This document shows, piece by piece, positions 1-12,926 of a stretch of DNA of 64,000 bases. The notes beneath the pieces were generated by a model, which did no database searches, had not been told where the DNA came from, and saw nothing but the letters and a program-made list of their open reading frames with translations. Both the position numbers and the translations under genes were made by a program. Every line of letters starts with the position of its first letter. The first letter of the stretch is position 1. Source of the stretch: Dactylellina haptotyla (Eukaryota; Ascomycota; Orbiliomycetes; Orbiliales; Orbiliaceae); the NCBI GenBank assembly GCA_031310005.1, contig CM062384.1, positions 310,001 to 374,000 of the forward strand. Direction: 5' to 3'.

Positions 1-3000
1 CTGGCAGACATGATCCTGATGGGGAAGTATGTTCCGGCAGTCAGGTAAACCGTCTTGTTACCCGTAGCTAAACCTACCAAAGTAACAGTGACATCTGCGT
101 TAGAGAGATCCCAACCAGTCTTCGCCGTCTCTCCCAACCAGAGTAGTGCAATGTTATCGGCGTCGGATAGTAGAAATGTATACTCTCTAGTTGTCGGGGC
201 GTAGAAATAACCACGATGGTTGATAGTGTGACTGGAGTTTGGAGCACCCAAAGCATACGGATCGGGGAACTGTGTGCTCTTGGCGTCATAACCTGGTGAA
301 AGTGTGTAGCCAACGCCGTATGGTGCAGCGGTTTTGAAGTATACTGCATCAAACTGTGGATAAGTACTGTCTATATTGCCCTCAAACGGATTGGTGTAAC
401 CGGCGATTTCCAAACCCTGGTTGTTGCATGAGATGTCAGCGACGGCTGGCGCAGGACCAGGTCCTTCTTCACCCCAAGGTGGAAAATCTGGAAGACTATC
501 ATCGCAAATATTACCAACGAGATAGTCTGAAGGAGTGCCGCGCGTAACATAGGTAACACCGTCTGCTCCGACAATTCGGAACCTGTATGCTATAACAGCT
601 GACCAACTACCACCTACAATTCGAATGGGCAAGTACGTGCCAGCCTGCAAAGTTACTATTGAAGTGGAGGCGGTGGCAGTAGCAGTGAATGGGTTCCATG
701 TGGTTGTTCCGTTGGTATTCGATTTGAACCAATTCGTGTACGCATTATCACCAAGCCAGTAACCCCACCAGTTATCTCCGGTGTCGATACTGATAGTGTA
801 CTGTTGGGTTACCGGAGCGTAAAAGTAACCCTTCAAGTTCAAAGTGTAATTTCGAACGATCTGGGGGGTGATGCCATAGGGTGTGAGCTCATCCTGAGCG
901 ACACCTTGCGTCAAACCAGTAGTTGTAGTGTAGGCAGAGCCTTGTGGGGTCTGGATCTGGAAGTACTCGGGCTGGAAGGCGGCATTATCAGTGGTTGCAT
1001 CGTTGAACGGATCTCCATACAATGCGACTTGGAAGCCAGCATTGTTGCAGCTCGTATCGGGTAGTGCAGCAACGGTACTATCACTGCCTGGACTGACGAG
1101 GCCGTTAAAAATACAACGCGCTCCGTCCGCGTTCGTAACGGGGGGGCCAGTAGCCACAGTGGCTGGTGGAACACTAGGGTTGAAGATATTGACCTTATAT
1201 ATAGTACCAGACCCATTGTCACTTGACCAGATATCTCCGTTATAATCGGCAAACATTGCACCAAATCCGGTTACGGTGAAGCTGGTATAAGAGGCGACGA
1301 CTGAAAATGTGCGGCTAGTGATATTGAACCTGACAAGCTGTGCGTACCCGCCATCATTGGAGGCCAAGGCCCACAAGTTGCCGTCAGTTGGGATGAAGAC
1401 CCAATCCGCAGTAGAAAATCCAGGCTGCGCTACGGTGACTGGTGCAACCACTTGGGCACCGAAAGTGCCAGCAAATGGATTGAGATTGATTTGTGCGAAT
1501 CTTTTTGATCCTCCGCTGCCAGTTGTGGATAGGTAGTATTGACCTGCACCGTCGATATCACCGTTGACAAACGCAGTCGTCGCGTCGCCAGGAGCGATAA
1601 GATTTGCATAGATCGCGACTTGGGTAGTGGTTCCATCTGCGGCAATTCGCAGGATAGCACCGTTGTCTTGCCGGAGACCATAAAGGTAGTTATCCAACAC
1701 ATTATAACCAAGAGAATTCAGATAAACAGTGCCACCACCAGCAAGATTGTTCTTGATAAGTGTGAGGGTCGCCGAAGTAAGATTTACTCGGTAAAGCGAT
1801 CTATCGCTTATCAAGTATCCGTATGTGGAACAATTGAACAATGGCCCAGCAGTTTGAGCTGGTGGTACTTGGAAATCAACAACGGTGACAGTGCCTGTGC
1901 TGTCCGTAATAGTTGCTCCTGCAGAATTAGTTGGGAATAAGGTGGTAGTAAACGCACTCGTTCCACCGAGTGTAACGGTAGTAGTTGGCTGAACGAGCGT
2001 GGTAATAACAACGGTGATAGTACCGGAACCATCAGTGATAGTTGAGCCAGAGCCGTCTGTTGGCAAACGAGTGGTCGTCCCGGCAAGGGGCCCGCCGGTA
2101 GTGACAGTGGTAATTGGCTGGGTAAGAACGACTGTGATCGTACCGGATCCATCCGTGATGGTTGAACCAGCAGCATCGGTAGGATATTGAGTCGTGGTTC
2201 CAGCATCAGGACCCTGGGTTATAACAGTAACGGCAACCCGGGTAACGATCACAGTGATCGTATCTGAACCGTCAGTGATAGTAGAACCTGAACCGTCAGT
2301 CGGATATCGAGTGGTCGTGCCAGCGGCGGGACCAAGAGCCGTGACAGTGATAAGGGGTTGAGTGATAACCACAGTGGCGGTACCTGGTCCATCAGTGACG
2401 GTAACTCCGTTGCTATCTGTGGGATAGAAGGTAGTAGTTCCGCCAGCGGGTCCAAACGTCGTTGTTGTGATAGTGCGTCTAGTTATAATGACAGTATTGC
2501 CAGCTTCGGTCACCACAACTGTGACAGTACCCGATCCATCAGTGAGCGTGGATCCGGAACCATCAGTTGGGAATCTTGTGGTTGTGCCAGGAATTGGTCC
2601 CGGAGTTGTGACAGTAACAGCAGCTTGGGTGACCACAACGGTAACGGGTACAGTAACGTCTGTGATCGTTGAGCCAGCGTTGTCCGTAGGGTATTGAGTG
2701 GTTCTGCCACCCGCGGAACCCAGAGTAGTGATGGTAACAGTTCCTTGGACTGGCGCTGTCACCACGACAGTAATAGTACCGGAACCATTGGTGAGTGTCG
2801 AGCCATTGCTGTCAGTGGGGAATTTGGTAGACGTGCCCACAACAGGCCCCGGAGTTGTAACAGTGGTAACGACCTGGGTGATAATAATGCTGATAGTACC
2901 CTCGCTTCCATCCGTAATAGTCGAGCCATTGCTGTCGGTGGGGAATTGAGTGCTGGTGCCAGCAACTGGGCCCGGGGTGATAACCGTAGTAATTTCTCCG

Positions 3001-6000
3001 TATCCATCAACTTCAGTTACAATAACGCTAATTGTCCCGGAACCATCGGTGAGAGTTGAACCAGCCGAGTTAGTTGGGTATTGTGTGGTGGTGCCACCAA
3101 TAGGTCCTGGAACTGTAACTGTAGTGACGACCTGAGTTATGATAATACTAATTGTACCATCGCTTCCATCGGTGATTGTAGAACCATTGCTGTCCGTAGG
3201 GAACACCGTGGTAGTTCCAGCAACAGGTCCAGGAGTGATAACTGTCGTAACTTCTCCGTAGCCATCGACTTCAGTCACAATGACACTTATTGTGCCCGAA
3301 CCATCGGTGAGGGTAGAGCCAGCGGCATTGGTTGGGAATTGCGTGGTAGTACCAGGGATTGGGCCTGGAGTAGTGACAGTCACGACCACTTGCGTAATAA
3401 CAACTGTCGTTGTTCCGTCGGTGATAGTAGCTCCAGTATTATCAGTTGGAATGACCGTGGAAGTGCCAGCAACTGGTCCAGGTGTGATAACAGTTGTTAG
3501 GCGAGGTGCGACTGGTGAGGTGACGACAACAGTCACTGTTCCACCGCTAGTAATGGTGCTGCCCGCACTATCAGTTGGGAACACAGTAGTTGTGCCAGCC
3601 ACAGGACCAGGAGTCGTGACTGTGACAGTTCCTACTGGAGGAGTGGTATACGAAATAAGAGTGATTGGTGGAGATGTTGGATTCGAAGTATCAGATGGGT
3701 AGATTGTCGTAGCGTATTCCGAAGTGCCCGTCGCAGGAGCGAATTCTGTTGTGACTGGGCGTTGGAGGTAGTGGATGACGGAAATGGTACCGGGAGGGAT
3801 CGTCGGCGCTGGGAAGATCGTGGTAATCGATTCACCAGTGCCTGTAGCAGCAGCCAGGATGGTGGTGATAGGATTAGTTTGAACGTCAATGACTGTAACA
3901 GTTCCAGAACCAGGTGGAAGAGTGGAACCGGCGGAGTCAGTGGGGAATTGCGTCGTTGTAAAAGCGGTGCTACCAATGGTTGCCAGTGTGGTGACAGGCT
4001 GAGTGATGATAATAGTAGTAACACCATTAGGGAGCGTAGACCCAGCAGCATCGGTAGGGAACACTGTAGATGTTCCAGCAACTGGACCAAGAGTAACCAA
4101 AGTAGTAAGTTGCGCGCTGGCTGGAGTGGTCACAACGACAGTGATCGTGCCTGATCCATCGGTGATCGTGGATCCGGCGCTGTCGGTTGGCGATAGCGTC
4201 TGCGTACCAGCAACCGGCCCAGGAGTAGTTACGGTTACCACTGCTTGTGTGATAACGATCGTGACGGTTCCGAAAGAGCCATCGCTGACTGTAGATCCCG
4301 ATGCGTCTGTAGGATAGATTGTGGATGTTCCAGGGACAGGGCCAGGTGTGATAACGGTGGTCAGCTCTCCGCCATAACCAACCTCAGTAACTATAACACT
4401 AATAGTACCTGAGCCATCGGTGAGTGTGGATCCGGCACTATTCGTTGGATACTGGGTAGTAGTTCCTTCTACCGGCCCGGTACGGGTAACCGTAATAATC
4501 ACTTGGGTGATTCTAACAGTGCGAGTGCCACTGGAGCCATCTGTGATTGTAGATCCATTGCTATCTGTCGGGAAAACAGTTTCCGTACCCGCAACAGGAC
4601 CTGGGGTAACGACGGTTGTGATAACTCCTCCAGCTGGGTTCGTAACTACGATAGTAACGGTACCGGAGCCATCTGTAATAGTGGAACCGGCGCTGTCAGT
4701 TGGCGACAAAGTAGCGGTGCCTGCAACAGGTCCTGAAGTGGTAACGGTGACAACTGGTTGAGTAACTCGAATGGTTTTGGTACCACTGGAACCGTCTGTG
4801 ATCGTAGAACCATTGCTATCAGTTGGGAAGATGGTTTCCGTACCAGCAGCCGGACCTGTAGTCACAACGGTTGTGACGACACCGGCAGGGTTCGTTACCA
4901 CGACAGTGACAGTTCCTGTACCGTCCGTGATAGGTTGGCCGTTGGAGTTCGTAGGGAAGAGAGTGGAGGTTCCCGGAGTTGGTCCTGGGGTCGTGATCGT
5001 AGTGAATTGAGGACCGAATGGAGCTGTCACAATAACTGTGATCGTTCCTGATCCATCAGTGAGAGTTGAACCAACAGAGTTAGTCGGTAAGACTGTCGAT
5101 GTGCCCGCACTAGGACCAGGGAACGTAACAGTAATAATAGCTTGAATAACCACAACGGTGGCAGTACCGCTGCTTCCATCAGTGATAGTAGAGCCGACAC
5201 TGTTAGTTGGGAAGATTGTTGTCCGGCCACCGGTAGGACCCAGGGTCGTTGTCGTGACGGTACTTCCAGCAGGTTGCGTAACTCTGACAGTCTTAGTACC
5301 CGAGGAGAGCGTAGAACCAGCACTATCAGTTGGGAAGATAGTTTCAGTACCCGCAACAGGTCCGGCGGTTGTGATGATGACCGTTTGGTAAAGTGGAGTC
5401 GTGATCACGACCGTGATTGTCCCCGAACCATCAGTGATAGTGCTTCCTTGAGCATTTGTGGGATACAAGGTTGCAGTACCAGCATCTGGTCCACCTGTGG
5501 TGATGGTAGTCACTTGCGGAGCGCCAGGTCTTGTGATCACAACAGTAATCGTACCGGAACCATCGGTGATTGTGGATCCAGAGCCATCGACCGGGAACTT
5601 GGTTGTAGTTCCGGCAACAGGCCCATCTGTGGTAACAGTAACAATAGCGCGAGTAACCACAAGAGTTATAGGAACCGTGGGATCGGTGATAGTGGATCCA
5701 GCACTATCGGTGGGGTAGATAGTGCCTGTCCCAGCAACAGGACCATCAGTAGTCAGTGTGATCATAGTTTGTGGCGTCGCTGGCTGCGTGATCACGACTG
5801 TGACGGTACCCGATCCATCCGTAACTGTAGCTCCAACGGAGTTTGTGGGGAATTCAGTAGTGGTACCTCCAACTGGTCCGACTCTTGTCACCGTGATGAC
5901 GGGCTGAGTGATACGGACCGTGCGAGTACCGCTTGATCCATCGGTGATAGGTACTCCAGCACTATCTGTTGGGAAGATTGTTGTAGTTCCAGCAGCGGGT

Positions 6001-9000
6001 CCGGTGGTGACGACGGTGGTAGCAGCTCCCTGTATCTCAGTCACGACGACCGTGATCGTTCCCGAACCGTCCGTAATAGTGCTGCCCTGTGCGTTTGTTG
6101 GGTATTTGGTTGTAGTACCCGCGACAGGGCCTGGAGTGGTCACAGTAAGGACTGCTTGAGTAACGACAACGGTAATAACGCCACCTGGGATAGTGGCGCC
6201 AGCGCTATCAGTCGGGAATACTGTTGCAGTACCACCTGCAGGGCCCTGGGTCGTAACGGTAACAACAGGGCGAGTGACCACCACAGTTACGATACCTGAG
6301 CCAGGCGGAAGAGTAGATCCAGCACTGTTAGTTGGATATATACTGGTCGTTCCTGCGACTGGTCCATCAGTAGTGACGGTCACTACCGGCTGAGTGATGA
6401 CAATGGTGACAATTCCACTATCAGTGATAGTAGAGCCAGCGCTATTAGTTGGGAATTGAGTAGTAGTACCACCGATTGGGCCTGGAGTAACAACAGTGAC
6501 TGTGGGCTGCACAACACCGGGGCGGGTTACAATAACGGTGATGGTACCCGATCCATCTGTGATGGTAGATCCAGCAGCATCGGTTGGATATGCGGTAGTA
6601 GTACCTTCGACTGGTCCGGGCTCGGTGACCGTGACCACGGCTTGAGTAATGTAGGTGATCACACTAATGGTCCCGGAGCCATCGGTAAGAGTGCTGCCAG
6701 TCGAATCAGTCGGGTATGCAGTAGTCAGACCGGTGTTACTGGCGACACGAGTTACCGTCACAATGGCTTGAGTAATGACAATAGTGACAGGAACCGAGGG
6801 ATCAGTGATTGTAGATCCAGCACTATCCGTAGGATAACGTGTAGCCGTACCACCAACTGGACCCAATGTGGTGGCCGTGACTGTTGGCTGGACGCCGGCA
6901 GGTTGAGTAATAACCACTGTTACGGTACCCGAACCATCAGTGATAGTAGCACCGTAGTCATCAGTGGGGTATTTGGTTGTAGTTCCAACAACCGGTCCCG
7001 GAGTCGTAACAGTTACGGCGGCCTGGGTAACGACGATGGTCACAGGAACCGAAGCATCAGTGATGGTAGACCCGGCACTATTAGTGGGATAGTTCGTGGC
7101 TGTTCCTCGGACGGGACCCAAAGTAGTAACCGTAACTGTGGGCTGAGGTGTGCCGGGCTGTGTCACCACAACAGTAACTATACCAGATCCATCGGTGATG
7201 GTAGATCCGTTTGAGTCGGTTGGAAGCTTTGTAGTAGTTCCAGGAACTGGCCCTTGCGTGGTAACAGTTATTTGTGCTTGAGTAATAACAACAGTAACAG
7301 GCACGGAAGGATCCGTCACCGTTGAACCAGCGCTGTCTGTTGGGAATCGGGTAGCAGTACCACCGGTAGGACCGGGTGTAATCACAGTGACCGTAGGTTG
7401 CGCTGTACCAGGTTCAGTAACAACAACTGTGATTGTACCTGAACCGTCAGTAATAGTAGCACCATAGTCATCAGTCGGGTATCGCGTTTCTGTTCCGGGA
7501 ACAGGTCCGCGAGTCGTAACTGTGGTAACTGCCTCGGTGATGACAACCGTGACCGGTACGGAAACATCAGTGATTGTAGATCCAGCGCTGTCAGTTGGGT
7601 ATCTAGTAGCAGTGCCCCTAGTTGGCCCAGGTGTGATGACCGTGACAGTTGGCTGGCCGACTTGAGTGACAATGATAGTGACGGTACCTGAGCCATCCGT
7701 GATCGTGGATCCGTTGGAATCGGTCGGGACCCTTGTACTCGTTCCAGGAACTGGTCCCTGGGTAGTGATAGTGGTCTGTGCCTGGGTGATGACAATGATA
7801 ACAGGTACCGAGGGATCAGTAATAGTAGAGCCAGCGCTATCGGTTGGGAATCGTGTGGCTGTGCCGGCAGTTGGTCCAGGGGTGATCACAGTAACTGTAG
7901 ACCGTGGTGTACCTGGCTGTAGCGTCACGACTACGGTCGCAGTACCTGAGCCGTCTGTGATGGTGAAACCATTTGAATCAGTCGGAAGCTTTGTCGTCGT
8001 TCCTTGAACCGGTCCCGTCGTCGTGACAGTAATCTGAGCACGGGTGATCACCACAGTGACAGGTACAGCGGGATCAGTGATTGTAGAGCCAGTGCTATCA
8101 GTTGGGAACTGGGTGGTTGTGCCACCAGCAGGCCCAGGGGTGATGACTGTCACTGTCGGTTGACCTGGTTGCGTTACCACAATTGTGAGAGTACCTGATC
8201 CGTCGGTTATGGTGGAACCAGCAGAATCAGTTGGGTATCTCGTTCCAGTCCCGACAACAGGTCCTGGAGTCGTCACGGTGACTACTGCTTGCGTGACTAT
8301 GATCGTCGCTGTTCCAGAGCCATCTGTGATGGTAGAGCCAGAGCTGTCTGTAGGGAACTTGGTACTTGTTCCCGGGGCAGGGCCGGTGACAATAACCCTG
8401 GTAAAAGCCTGAGTAACATAGATAATTTGAGATACCGTTCCTCCAGGGCCATCATCACCAGCGGTAAGGGGTTGGCCGTTAGGACCAGTTGGGAAGACGG
8501 TGGTGGTGAAAGCGGTATTGCTGAAACGGGTGACCGTTACAGTCGGCTGAACCACATATGTGATTACTGTAACGGTACCAGATCCGTCAGTGATAGGCTG
8601 GCCGTTGCTGCCAGTTGGTAAGACTGTCGTGAGAGAAGTGACCGAGTTGATCTTGGTGGCCGTTACGACAAACTGCGTAACGTACACGATCACACTAGCT
8701 GTGTGAGAGCCATCGGTGACGGTGTGCCCACTGCCGTCTGTTGGGAAAACAGTTGTAGTGAAAGCACTGGATCCGACTCTGGTGACAGTTGTATAAGGCT
8801 GAGTGACATATTTGATAACGGTGACGGTTCCAGTTACCGTCTTTCCAGTTCCATCTGTTGGGAACACAGTGGTTGTGAAGGCACTTGATCCCACTCTAGT
8901 GACAGTATTATGCGGCTGGCTTAGATATTTGATGATCGAAACAGTGCCGGAACCATCAGTGATGGTGCTTCCACGGCTGTCTGTGGGCCACAAGGTTTTC

Positions 9001-10043
9001 GTGGACGCTCCACCTGTTGCTGGCTGAGTAAGCGTCGTTCTCTTCTGTGGAATGTACGTGATAACTGTAACCGGGGCTGTGCTCTGCGGTGGGATGATTG
9101 TAGTAATAGACGCTGTTACCCCAGTACGGGTGAGAGTGGTCGTTGCTCTACCAGGGACATACTTTGTGACGGTGGACGTCACAGTCTTTGTCTTAGTAGA
9201 GCGCACTGTCGAAGTAGTGGAAGTAACCTTGATGGTACGAGTGGTTGTTGAGTGGTGCGTGCTCGTACGTTTGGTCGTCTTCGTGGTGTACTTGGTTGTT
9301 TGCGCGGTAGCAACCGTCTTAGTGCGAGTGACAGTAGTCTTTTTCGTGCTGTACTTCTTGACCGTGGACGTCGGGACGTTGACGGTCTTTGTCTTTCGTG
9401 ACGGTGTCTTGGTAGAAACCTTGGTCTTTGTCAAAAAGCATGCTGCGATGTGGATTAGCGTGGCACTACCAGCAAAGTATGATAATCGAACTCACAGCAA
9501 GAGGCCGGGATTTTGCAGTTTTCACGCTTTGTCAACGTGTTCGCAGGCGGTGAACCGGTGATAGTCTTCGTGGTTGTTACTGTCTTGGTCTTGGTAGTCC
9601 ACCTTTATTACATTAGCTAGGTCATACATCAAGATAGTACAGGCAACCTACGAAGTCTTCCTAGTCTTGATGGTACTCAAGTCGGTGCACGTAGCCCATT
9701 GGGTCTTATGGGTCCATTTGGTGACAGTCTTTGGAAGTGTGACGGTTTTACAGGCGGTCTTGACAGTTTTTGTTTTAACCGAGGTAGAAGTCTTTGTATA
9801 TGTACGGGTAGTTTTGCCCTTCTTGATATATTTCGTAGTAGTCGGGGTTGGCTTGGTAGAAGTGCTTGTGCAAGTTGATAACTTGACAGATTTGGTATGG
9901 AAGAACTTGGAGCAGCTCGATGATGCCGGATGAGATTTCGAGATCGATTTGCAGCTTGATGCCGGCTTCGCGCAATTTTGGCCGTATCCCGCCAGTGCTG
10001 CACTGGCAAGAGCCAGGTGCACAATGCCTTTGAGAAACAGCAT
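1..10043 (-). CDS. Giant GLEYA-domain cell-surface adhesin (3' end outside window)
   Basis: Partial gene, at least 3,313 codons in view. Exons read leftwards: 10043-9652, 9602-9496 and 9442 to beyond 1. The two introns are 49 and 53 bp (GTAGGT...AAG and GTGAGT...CGCAG) and both close in phase. The N-terminus MLFLKGIVHLALASAALAG is a secretion signal. A Lys/Thr-rich, Cys-containing stretch follows, then about 55 tandem Thr/Ser/Val-rich units (roughly 9000-1960). A propeller-like domain (about 1850-1130, DUF6923-like; repeated Tyr-Leu-Tyr and Asp-Gly patterns) comes next. The last part in view holds two GLEYA lectin domains, one with WWGYWLGDNAYTNW and AGTYLPIRIV (about 900-550), the next with WLGETAKTGW and AGTYFPIRI (about 240-1). 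By family knowledge this is a glycosylated wall protein that displays sugar-binding domains for attachment. The ligand and any GPI signal are not visible. The frame stays open and identical at the places checked (8282, 656). Confidence 0.9.
1960..9000 (-). repeat. Coding tandem repeat array of the adhesin, about 55 units
   Basis: Units of roughly 120-135 bp encode about 40 residues with the core GPV.GT.T.(F/Y)PTDSAGSTITDGSGT followed by alternating Thr/Val. Units differ at many synonymous and some coding sites, so the array is old rather than freshly amplified. In several stretches two unit types alternate: one with TDGSGT, the other with TDPSVPV (about 6650-8200) or TDGSSGT (about 4250-5950). 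This makes a higher-order period near 250-260 bp. The unit count was made by eye and may be off by a few. Such Thr-rich repeats usually form an O-mannosylated stalk holding the lectin domains away from the wall. Confidence 0.9.
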
Positions 10044-12208
10044 TGTTCTCCCGACGGCAAGGTACCGTATTCGTATTTCACGGGCACAATTGACTCACCT
10101 TGGGAACTCACCTTTTAATCAAATATATTATTTCTATATTATTATTATTAAAATCGCCTCTATACTTACCCGGATCCGAGCACCTGCCTATCAGAATGAT
10201 ATTACCTGTGCGGATAGGTGTGCTTCTGTCGAGTCTTCCACTTCTCCAAGCCGACATGGCGCAGGTTTATATACTAAAAAGCCTCCTAGGCCATAGCTTT
10301 TGCATCTAGCAGGACCCTCTCTCATGGCGGCCTCTCGCCTTCTTCGTTTTGCGGCGGGAGGATGCCACCCGCCCTTTGATGACCATAGTCCATCTTTGCC
10401 AGCCAGCGCGAACCCGGTTCAGGTTTCGAGGGCAAGGAGGCCAAGAGCTCCAAAGCACCTTGGCCCGTGCTCGCTAAAACCATCTCCGCCCCACCATGGA
10501 AGTACTGCCGATGCAGGTTCTAGAGAACGGCCAGGCATTGCGAGTTCCGTCGACGGTTAAGTTGAAGTTGATGGTTCCTGGTGACTGGCGCTGGGCGTGG
10601 TGGAGGACGGCTGGGCGTGGTGTTCTGAGCGAGTTGTGTGTTGCAGTACGTCTTCAGCCGGAAAGTGGGCTCGTTTGGGTCAAGCACGCACGATCGCGCT
10701 TCCGACTACCGCTTCCAGTCGACATCCAGATCGATCTCGTTAGTCGAATCTGATTCCACACGATGGTCCGGGGCCCAGCGGGCTCGTGGCTATAGGTACG
10801 AAGGGTCTAATCCCCAGCAGCGATCATACCCGGAATGCGTATGCCTCCCGTCCTCCCTCCTCCACCCACTGGCTTCTGGTCCCTTCAGCCCATGTAGCGC
10901 CTCTGGCGTGCAGACATCAGTCGTGCAGTCCCGGTTCGCAAGTTCTCCTGTTGAGGAATTATGTGACGTCGTTCGCACCTGAATCTCTTCGCGCCGTTCG
11001 CGGCTCGAGGTTCAGATCTCTGATTGACAAGCGCGTTGTCAATGCATTCATGATATCAGAATTATATTTGGCGATCTCGATACATCCAGATCCGCATTTT
11101 CACCACCGGGTTTCCGAGATAGTCGTCGTTCCTGAGTGGCGAAAGTGGAAACTAGGACAGGGCGCGGAGTGTTTTCCGTTGCTCGCAGGACAAATATAGA
11201 TACAATGCAATGCGGGTTGCACACTTATAATTAATTACCTAGCCAACATCAACTGATTCAACAATCACACCAAACGGCGATAACGCCAGAATACTAGCCT
11301 CCCGTCGCGTTGGAGACCCAAATATAATATCTCCTTGGGCGGTCGTCACCTTTGTGCTAGCTTTATGCGTCTCAGCACGCAAGTTTAAATTTTATTTCAC
11401 AAATGAAATAAGAAATATCAAGCATTAGTCCTTTTCCCACGAGAACTGGTTATTCAATTGTAGTTGTGTCTGTATATTTATGTTGCCGAGAAATCACCAC
11501 TCGACCACCATGTCCAGGTACTCGAGTGCTTGGTATGCCCAGGTGGCCATCGATGGGCCAAAAATCAAAGATAGCGTACTCTGAATACCCACAATCTCCG
11601 TTGAATAAATACATCATTCAACCAAAATATGTCAATTGCGGTGGTTGGGTTGGTGTTCTAAACTTCGGGCAAGTTTGGTTCCACAGGGAAGAGAGAGAGT
11701 AAAAATCATCAACCGTGGCTGCACAACTCGGCCTACGTAAATTTAGCCTCTAGCTTGAGCCGCGCTCGTGTTTATAATCCGGTTTAGTACCCAATTCTCG
11801 AAATAACCCCGCTAAATAAGATAGACCTGGATAACATAACTATGTTAACATATTGGACCCGCACGGCCATAGGCTCCCTCAAACACTCCCCCGATCGAAG
11901 GAGAGAAAAAATGGAGAATAAAATGGGATCCCCTGCCCCCTCTAGGCCATTCTAGACTGCCATAAAACTATTCAACGTGAGGAGAGCGGTGGGAAAATTT
12001 CTCGAAGCAGGTATACTACGAGATTTTATTATATTGTTCATCATAAGCATGCAGAGTGGGACGTCAATCGGTAAATTCGCACCCGGAAAACATAATATGT
12101 ATATATTATCATAAATATTCGGAACCTAATATATCTATATGCTCGCTTATGCCCCTTGCTTCTAGGTACGACCCAGTAATACGAATAGATGTATCGTATT
12201 ATATGTAC
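10044..12208. other. Intergenic, upstream of the adhesin
   Basis: No gene is supported. Directly before the adhesin start there is AT-rich promoter-like DNA (about 10110-10150). A GC-richer block at 10320-11030 has several short open frames without recognisable protein character. It contains a small direct repeat of 13 bases at 10590-10602 and 10610-10622. The rest (11200-12200) is AT-rich with no clear signal. Confidence 0.5.
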
Positions 12209-12712
12209 TCACGGGCAGTATCTAGGTAGGTCATCCCATACCCAGGTACTTGACTCTCGAAAACATTCGCCACAAATCGCGGATGTCTCCGAAACTCTCG
12301 CAAACAAGAGGCCGTAAGACTGATCACTTGGCGTATCTTCGACCCGGCATCCCCCAATGTTCGCAAGGACCCACACCTGCCAGCCCCAAGCTACTACAGA
12401 TTCACTGCTAGTGTTACCACGGCCTTTTGACAGGAACTTTTGGTCAATACCGAAATTTAGCTCGTTATTCTTACAAATCGTGTGAATGAGTGGATCCATG
12501 GAGGATACTAAAGACTCTTCTAAATATTCAACCTGCACTGCTGCACTAGGCGTCCAACTAGTACAGTCTTTGACAAGCTTATGGATTTCCACTCCGGGCT
12601 GGGCTGGCGGAATCCATGTGACATTGATCGTCCCGGCCAAGCTTAAGACTACAACCAAACCACATACACGATGTCCTTGTTCACGAAAGAAACTTTGAAT
12701 TGGTATATTCAA
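12209..12712 (-). CDS. Candidate small cysteine-rich secreted protein ORF, no ATG
   Basis: Open frame of 167 codons that begins at a TTG (12712) right after an in-frame stop; no ATG lies upstream in frame. Residues about 14-30 (VCGLVVVLSLAGTINV) look like a signal-peptide core. The rest holds six cysteines (DC, IC, GGC, ICGEC, RYC at the end) in a spacing typical of small fungal secreted proteins. A TATA-like CATATATACG lies on the same strand near 12760, so transcription from here is plausible. Either a first exon was missed, or the ATG has been lost and this is a relic. The family is not recognised, and it may not be a gene at all. Confidence 0.3.
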   Translation of the reverse strand: MNIPIQSFFREQGHRVCGLVVVLSLAGTINVTWIPPAQPGVEIHKLVKDCTSWTPSAAVQVEYLEESLVSSMDPLIHTICKNNELNFGIDQKFLSKGRGNTSSESVVAWGWQVWVLANIGGCRVEDTPSDQSYGLLFARVSETSAICGECFRESSTWVWDDLPRYCP

Positions 12713-12926
12713 TCAAAAAAAGTTTAAACCAATTTAGAAGCGACGTAAAACGTTCGCGTATATATGCTAGCTACAGCCTCAACTCTGGCTTGCAGTTTTG
12801 AATTCAATGTCGTATGTGGCATTGTATTCCTTGCTTCCGCGTAAGTTGTTACAGTCCCAAGTTTAAGTTTTCTGCGCTGCTCGGGTATTGTAGAAGAACC
12901 AACAGGTTCTTGGGACAGTATTCAAA

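Noticed and set aside
1999-9561. Many plus-strand open frames of 60-260 codons across the adhesin repeats
   Set aside because: They are antisense shadows of the Thr/Val-rich repeat codons. The minus-strand frame is open throughout, starts with a signal peptide and ends in recognisable domains.
9490-9660. Stops after the first 131 codons of the adhesin, suggesting a separate small secreted protein
   Set aside because: Two small introns (9651-9603 and 9495-9443) with good donors, branch sites and exact phase link it to the long exon.
10786-11199. Plus-strand frame of 137 codons upstream of the adhesin
   Set aside because: Arg/Ser/Pro-rich composition typical of GC-rich noise, no conserved features and no splice support.
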